From NCBI GenBank assembly GCA_034665545.1, contig JAXDFO010000173.1:1-9241 (forward strand): a stretch of DNA of 9,241 nt, read 5' to 3'. Each line of letters starts with the position of its first letter. The first letter of the stretch is position 1. Below, in pieces: positions 5,487 to 9,241 of this stretch. The notes beneath the pieces are model-generated. The model was given only the letters and a program-made list of their open reading frames with translations. It had not been told where the DNA came from and searched no databases. Source of the stretch: DASYML01 sp034665545. GTDB taxonomy: Bacteria > Acidobacteriota > Blastocatellia > Pyrinomonadales > Pyrinomonadaceae. The position numbers were made by a program, and so were the translations under genes.

Positions 5487-8318
5487 ATGAATCGCAAAGC
5501 ACGTTTGCTCAGTTACCTGCTCTCCTGCGCGCTTACTTGCGCGTCCCTGTCATCCTTTGCGGCGCGCGCTGTGAGGGCGCAGGGCGCGGGGCAGGCGGAG
5601 GCGGCCCTCTTGCAAGGCAGGCGGCTCTTGAAACGCGGCAAGGCGAACGAGGCTTTAGGGCCATTGCAAAATGCGCTCAAGCTTTTCACGGATGCCGACA
5701 ACCAGAGAGGCGTCGCCGCCGCGCACAACGAACTCGGAGACCTGTACGCGCGACAGGGCCAGTACAAGGTCGCGCTCACTCATTACCAGAGCGCGTATGA
5801 TGCTTTCCGCACGGCGCAGACCAAGCAGGACGCCATCACTAAAGCCATCGGCGTCGCGGATACGGAGTTCAACGCCAACCTCATGCTCGCCAAGATCGGC
5901 AACACCAATTACATGCTCGGCAATATGTCCGGGGCGAGCGCGGCCTATTCACAGATGCAGGCCAAGAAGCCTGAGAGCACGGCTGCTAAAGCCGGGCGCA
6001 GGCTCGGCGGCCTCGGCGGCCTGATGGGCGCGGTCTCGACGGGCAAAGTCTCCGTCGAAGCGCCGACCAGCGCGATGGGCGTCGCGCTTGAGGCTCGGAA
6101 AGAGTTGGAGCAATATCGCATCGCCATCGTCTTTGCGACGAAGGAGCTCGGCACGGGCCGCATAGATTATTTCAATAATCAACTCGACTCCGCGAAGAAA
6201 CATTTTCAGGACGCGCTCGACGCCGTCAACGGCAAACTTCCCGGCCTCTCCAACCTCGGACAGATGCGCCGCTTTCGTGCCGCCGCGCGGACCAGCCTCG
6301 GCGACGTATCGTTGCGACAGGACCGCTATAAAGACGCGACCAGGTTTTACACAGACGCCGCCAAAGGCGCGCAGGACGATAAGCGACTGGACCTCATCTG
6401 GCCCGCGCAAAGGGGTCTCGGCAAGAGCCTGCTCTCGCAGGCAACTCAGGAGAGAGACGCGGGCAAGGCCGCCGCTTTGAGAGAGCAGGCGATAGGTAGT
6501 TATCGTGATGCGCTGAAAACGATAGAGACTATCCGGCAGGGCAGCCTGCGGGCGGACGAAGCCAGGACCAGTTTCTTAGCCACGACGAAGGATGTCTTCG
6601 ACGAAGCCTCCGGCGCGCTCGCGGAGATGGCCCTCTCGAATGCGTCTTCAACGGGCGCGGCTTTGCAGGGCAAGGCGCTGGACTACGCGGCGGAGGCTTT
6701 CAAGATTACGGAGCAGTCGCGTGCTCGTTCGCTCCTGGACATGCTCGGCGAAACTGACGCGCAGATTACGGAGGGCGTGCCCGCAGACCTGCTCAAACGC
6801 AAGCAGGAAAATCTGGACCGCCAGCAGGAGATAGCGCAATCACTCAACGGCATCGCCGTCAACGCAGACGAACCCAAGCAGAAGCCCGCAGACCTCGAAG
6901 CCGAACTCGATAAACTCCAGACGGATTACGACGCGCTTGAGAATCAAATCAGGGCCGCCAGTCCGCGTTACGCCTCGCTGACCGCGACAGAACCGCTCAT
7001 GCTCTCTGCCGTTCAACAGCAGGTGCTCGACGATGGAACGACGCTGCTCGAATACAGCCTCGGCGCGCAGAACTCTTATCTCTGGGCCGTCACGCGTAAC
7101 AGCGCGACGCTCTACCGTCTACCCAAACGCAGCGAATTGGACCAGCTTGCGATAGGCTTTCGCGCGCAACTGATTCCTGCCAAACTCCAACGCCGCCTCG
7201 TCGGCATAGATGTCGCCGCAGACCAACCGCAGCGCGGTCTTGGTCTCGACACATCCGCTCCAAATTCGCAGGAGGCGGGCGCGTTTGCCGCCGCCTCCAA
7301 CGCGCTTTACAAGGCTGCGGTCGAGCCTGCCGCCTCTGTCACGGGCGACAAGCGATTGCTCATCGTCGCGGACGGCGCGCTCAACTACGTGCCGTTCGAG
7401 GCTCTCGTCAAGACGGGTGACGGCACGGACTACTCCGCGCTTCCTTACTTAATCAAGACCAACGAGATTGCCTACGCTCCTTCCGCTTCCGTCCTCGCGG
7501 CGGTCAGGCAAGCGGGAAACAGCAAGCCCGCCGGTCGTAACATCTTGCTCGTCGCGGACCCCGTCTTCAATTCCAACGATGCGCGCGCGCGTAGCGGCGG
7601 AGCGGCAACTGCTCCCGCTACGGCACAGGGCGCGAATGCGAGTGCGCGCGGCCTCGGACTTGATAGCGCGGTTGAAGACGTTGACGCGGCGGGCGCGAGC
7701 GCGAATGCGAGCAACGCGCCGGGCGCGGGCCTGCCGCTTATGCGCTTGAGCGGCACGCGCACGGAGGCCGAGCAGATAGCCAAACTCGCAAAGGCTTCGG
7801 GCGCGCAGGCGGATGTCTGGCTGGACCTTAACGCGAGCGAGGAGAATATTGAGACGCGCGATATGACGAAGTATCGCGTCGTGCATATCGCCACGCATGG
7901 CCTGCTGAATGCTGAACGCCCGCAGTTCACGGGCCTCGTCCTCTCGCTCGTCGGCAATAAAACGGAGGACGGCTTTCTCAGGACCGACGAGGTCTTCAAT
8001 CTCAAACTCGGCTCGCCGCTCGTCATCCTCTCTGCCTGCGAGACGGGTCTCGGCAAGGAGAGACGCGGCGAAGGCGTCATAGGTCTCACGCGCGCCTTCA
8101 TGTACGCGGGCGCACCGACCGTCGGCGTCAGCCTCTGGTCCGTCGCAGACCGCTCGACCGCCGAACTGATGACCAACTTTTACAAACGCCTCCTGACAGG
8201 CCAGGGCGCATCCCCCGCCAACGCCCTCCGCGCCGCCCAGACCGACATGATAGCTGGCAAGAAATACAGCGCGCCCTTCTACTGGTCCCCCTTCATCCTC
8301 GTCGGCGAATGGAGATAG
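5487..8318 (+). CDS. Exported TPR-CHAT protein (caspase/separase-fold protease candidate)
   Basis: 943 aa. It has a signal peptide: MNRKAR, a hydrophobic core, and a likely cleavage site AVRA|Q after residue 31. TPR-like helical repeats follow (about 32-115 and about 225-350), for example AAHNELGDLYARQGQYKVALTHY. They are interrupted at 170-186 by a Gly-rich stretch (GRRLGGLGGLMGAVSTG). A charged segment at about 432-497 looks like a coiled coil. The CHAT domain runs from about 500 to the end: LLEYSLGAQNSYLWAV, LLIVADGALNYVPFEAL, HIATHG with the putative catalytic His804, LSACETG with Cys851, then EGVIGLTRAFMYAGAPTV and a typical FYWSPFILVGEW ending. The dyad is intact, so peptidase activity is plausible. 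Two low-complexity loops in the CHAT domain carry RGLGLD (583-588 and 721-726), matching a motif in the preceding secreted protein. TPR-CHAT proteins are well known, mostly with unidentified substrates. Export suggests an envelope role. A non-proteolytic scaffold remains possible. Confidence 0.93.
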   Translation: MNRKARLLSYLLSCALTCASLSSFAARAVRAQGAGQAEAALLQGRRLLKRGKANEALGPLQNALKLFTDADNQRGVAAAHNELGDLYARQGQYKVALTHYQSAYDAFRTAQTKQDAITKAIGVADTEFNANLMLAKIGNTNYMLGNMSGASAAYSQMQAKKPESTAAKAGRRLGGLGGLMGAVSTGKVSVEAPTSAMGVALEARKELEQYRIAIVFATKELGTGRIDYFNNQLDSAKKHFQDALDAVNGKLPGLSNLGQMRRFRAAARTSLGDVSLRQDRYKDATRFYTDAAKGAQDDKRLDLIWPAQRGLGKSLLSQATQERDAGKAAALREQAIGSYRDALKTIETIRQGSLRADEARTSFLATTKDVFDEASGALAEMALSNASSTGAALQGKALDYAAEAFKITEQSRARSLLDMLGETDAQITEGVPADLLKRKQENLDRQQEIAQSLNGIAVNADEPKQKPADLEAELDKLQTDYDALENQIRAASPRYASLTATEPLMLSAVQQQVLDDGTTLLEYSLGAQNSYLWAVTRNSATLYRLPKRSELDQLAIGFRAQLIPAKLQRRLVGIDVAADQPQRGLGLDTSAPNSQEAGAFAAASNALYKAAVEPAASVTGDKRLLIVADGALNYVPFEALVKTGDGTDYSALPYLIKTNEIAYAPSASVLAAVRQAGNSKPAGRNILLVADPVFNSNDARARSGGAATAPATAQGANASARGLGLDSAVEDVDAAGASANASNAPGAGLPLMRLSGTRTEAEQIAKLAKASGAQADVWLDLNASEENIETRDMTKYRVVHIATHGLLNAERPQFTGLVLSLVGNKTEDGFLRTDEVFNLKLGSPLVILSACETGLGKERRGEGVIGLTRAFMYAGAPTVGVSLWSVADRSTAELMTNFYKRLLTGQGASPANALRAAQTDMIAGKKYSAPFYWSPFILVGEWR

Positions 8319-8424
8319 TAAAGCAGGAGCCAGGAGCCAGAAGCCAGTAGAAAAGCGATAGCATGCCCTTCATGATGAAGGCTCTGCTCTTCCTTCTGAC
8401 TGCTGGCTCCTGGCTCCTGCTTTA
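8319..8424 (+). repeat. Long palindrome built from GGAGCCA units, directly after the CHAT stop codon
   Basis: Perfect 22-bp inverted arms lie at 8319-8340 and 8403-8424, reading TAAAGCAGGAGCCAGGAGCC plus AG on the left. The left arm contains tandem 7-mers (GGAGCCA, GGAGCCA, GAAGCCA at 8326-8346), mirrored on the right as TGGCTCC units. Pairing continues patchily inward. The tip holds a second perfect hairpin, CCTTCAT-G-ATGAAGG, at 8367-8381. The left arm begins on the base after the TAG stop. It could be a REP/MITE-like interspersed repeat, an mRNA 3'-end stabiliser, or both. It lacks a strong T-run, so it is not a standard intrinsic terminator. It has no sequence similarity to the palindrome upstream of the CHAT gene. 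Confidence 0.88.
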
Positions 8425-8450
8425 TAAAACCCGCCCGTTAGGCTAATATC

Positions 8451-8469
8451 AAAGGGTCAACCCCTTTTT
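8451..8469 (+). terminator. Weak possible intrinsic terminator before the bacilliredoxin gene
   Basis: AAAGGG (8451-8456), a five-base loop, then CCCTTT (8462-8467), with a T-run at 8465-8469. The stem is only 6 bp and half A-T, and part of the T-run is used in pairing, so termination would be weak. It lies 26 bp before the next start codon, where it could separate the CHAT transcript from the bacilliredoxin pair, or it may be chance. Confidence 0.3.
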
Positions 8470-8495
8470 ATATTGAGCTTGAGAAGATCACGAAG

Positions 8496-8828
8496 ATGGA
8501 AAATCATTTCGTTCCTGTTGCCGATACGAAGTCGCTGGAAGAATTAGTCGCGCGCTCGCACGATGCGCCGGTCATTATTTTCAAACATAGCTCGACCTGT
8601 CCGATCAGCGCGGCTGCCTACAGGCAGATGTCAAAGTTGAAGGAAGCCGTCGCGCTCGTCGTGGTCCAGCGAGCGCGGGACGTGTCGCGCGAAGTCGAGA
8701 GGCAGACGGGCATCGAGCATGAATCGCCGCAGGCCATCATCCTGCGCAACGGCGTCGCGGTCTGGAACGCCTCGCACTGGTCCATCACTTCGGACACGGT
8801 CGAGCAGGCGTTCCAGGCGAACCAGTGA
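8496..8828 (+). CDS. ytxJ: YtxJ/BrxC-like monothiol bacilliredoxin (DUF2847, thioredoxin fold)
   Basis: 110 aa, about the usual length for this family. The active site reads FKHSSTCPIS with the single reactive Cys at 35, matching the KHSxxCPIS pattern of YtxJ/BrxC. The downstream segments TGIEHESPQAII and VWNASHWSIT also match the family. Family members are thioredoxin-fold proteins linked to removing bacillithiol from mixed disulfides on proteins in the cytosol. There is no signal peptide, in keeping with that. Whether this host makes bacillithiol cannot be told from the window; Acidobacteriota are among the groups reported to carry bacillithiol synthesis genes, as I recall. A purine stretch (GAGAAG at 8481-8486) is a weak ribosome site. 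The stop codon overlaps the start of the next gene, which suggests translational coupling to the DUF971 protein. Confidence 0.92.
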   Translation: MENHFVPVADTKSLEELVARSHDAPVIIFKHSSTCPISAAAYRQMSKLKEAVALVVVQRARDVSREVERQTGIEHESPQAIILRNGVAVWNASHWSITSDTVEQAFQANQ

Positions 8829-9160
8829 TTGAGATGCAAAGACGTGGTCCGGCGATTGAGCCGCGCGAGATTATGCAGGAGGGCGAGGCGGCCTTGCGCA
8901 TTACCTGGGCCGACGGCAGGGCTTGCCGCTTCGACGCGCCCGCGCTCAGACGCGCCTGCCCCTGCGCGCAATGCGTCAACGAGTGGACGGGCCAGAGAAT
9001 GCTCAAGCCGGAGGCCGTCTCCGATACTGTGAAGATTAATGACATCTCTATAGTCGGTCGTTATGCGCTGAACTTTCGTTGGAGCGACGGGCACGAGACG
9101 GGGATCTATAGCTTCGCATACTTGCGAGAGTTGTGCGAACAGGAAGAGACTGAGACATAG
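8825..9160 (+). CDS. DUF971 protein (gamma-butyrobetaine hydroxylase N-terminal-like, metal-binding)
   Basis: 111 aa if it starts at the GTG at 8825, which overlaps the upstream stop in a GTGA arrangement. An ATG at 8834 would shorten it by three residues, and neither start has a clear ribosome site. The family signature is complete: ITWADG, then LRRACPCAQCVNEWTG with C45, C47 and C50, and a C-terminal half reading GRYALNFRWSDGHETGIYSF with His90. The C-x-C-x2-C...H spacing mirrors the zinc site known in the N-terminal domain of human gamma-butyrobetaine hydroxylase, so I infer metal binding, zinc or possibly Fe-S. Standalone bacterial DUF971 proteins often sit near Fe-S or redox genes; their biochemical role is not settled. 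Pairing with a bacilliredoxin fits thiol or metal homeostasis. It is cytosolic, with no signal peptide. Confidence 0.92.
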   Translation: MIEMQRRGPAIEPREIMQEGEAALRITWADGRACRFDAPALRRACPCAQCVNEWTGQRMLKPEAVSDTVKINDISIVGRYALNFRWSDGHETGIYSFAYLRELCEQEETET

Positions 9161-9209
9161 TAGCGGCGGCGCGCTTTCTTTTGTCTTCGGCGGAAGATTC
9201 TTTCAAACG

Positions 9210-9241
9210 ATGAATCAGGCGAAGAGAATTCTGGTCATAGA
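9210..9241 (+). CDS. Start of a further gene, cut by the window edge; possibly a response regulator
   Basis: The ATG at 9210 opens a frame reading MNQAKRILVI and then Asp or Glu (codon incomplete). A short charged lead followed by a hydrophobic beta strand ending in an acidic residue is how CheY-like receiver domains begin (ILVIDD or ILVIED). A purine site (GGAAG at 9192-9196) lies 13 bases upstream, somewhat far. Only ten full codons are visible, so both the gene and its identity are tentative. Confidence 0.4.
   Translation, partial: MNQAKRILVI

Overview
The window is GC-rich and gene-dense, and every gene is on the + strand. The gene set suggests the Acidobacteriota, probably the Blastocatellia/Pyrinomonadaceae side. 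The pointers are a Hanks-type kinase with an N-terminal Cys-rich 'FCPxDG' ribbon, DUF4384 modules, an exported TPR-CHAT protein, and a YtxJ-type bacilliredoxin followed by a DUF971 protein. This placement is inferred from family knowledge; no database search was possible.

Layout. Positions 2-1855 hold the 3' part of an alpha-glucan (glycogen/maltodextrin) phosphorylase that runs in from the left edge. Positions 1908-4139 encode a membrane-anchored Ser/Thr protein kinase with a DUF4384-like domain outside the membrane. Positions 4220-5239 encode an exported DUF4384-like protein. A 247-bp gap with a long CTCTGTG-type palindrome follows, then a 943-aa exported TPR-CHAT protein (5487-8318) with an intact His/Cys dyad. 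A second, unrelated palindrome built on GGAGCCA units starts at the CHAT stop codon, followed by a weak possible terminator. Positions 8496-8828 (YtxJ/BrxC-like bacilliredoxin) and 8825-9160 (DUF971) overlap by 4 nt and look translationally coupled. The first codons of another gene, possibly a response regulator, begin at 9210.

How the genes may work together. The central three genes (1908-8318) look like one cell-envelope module: a kinase that could sense through an extracytoplasmic DUF4384-like domain, a soluble secreted relative of that domain, and a secreted caspase-fold (CHAT) protease candidate on a TPR scaffold. DUF4384 is known mainly as a partner of caspase-like peptidases, so this set may be a split form of that architecture. 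A motif, RG[LF]GLD followed by a Ser/Ala-rich stretch, occurs once in the secreted DUF4384 protein and twice in loops of the CHAT protein, with different codons each time. It is a candidate docking or cleavage site. The phosphorylase is probably an unrelated metabolic neighbour. The last two complete genes point to thiol redox and metal or Fe-S chemistry.
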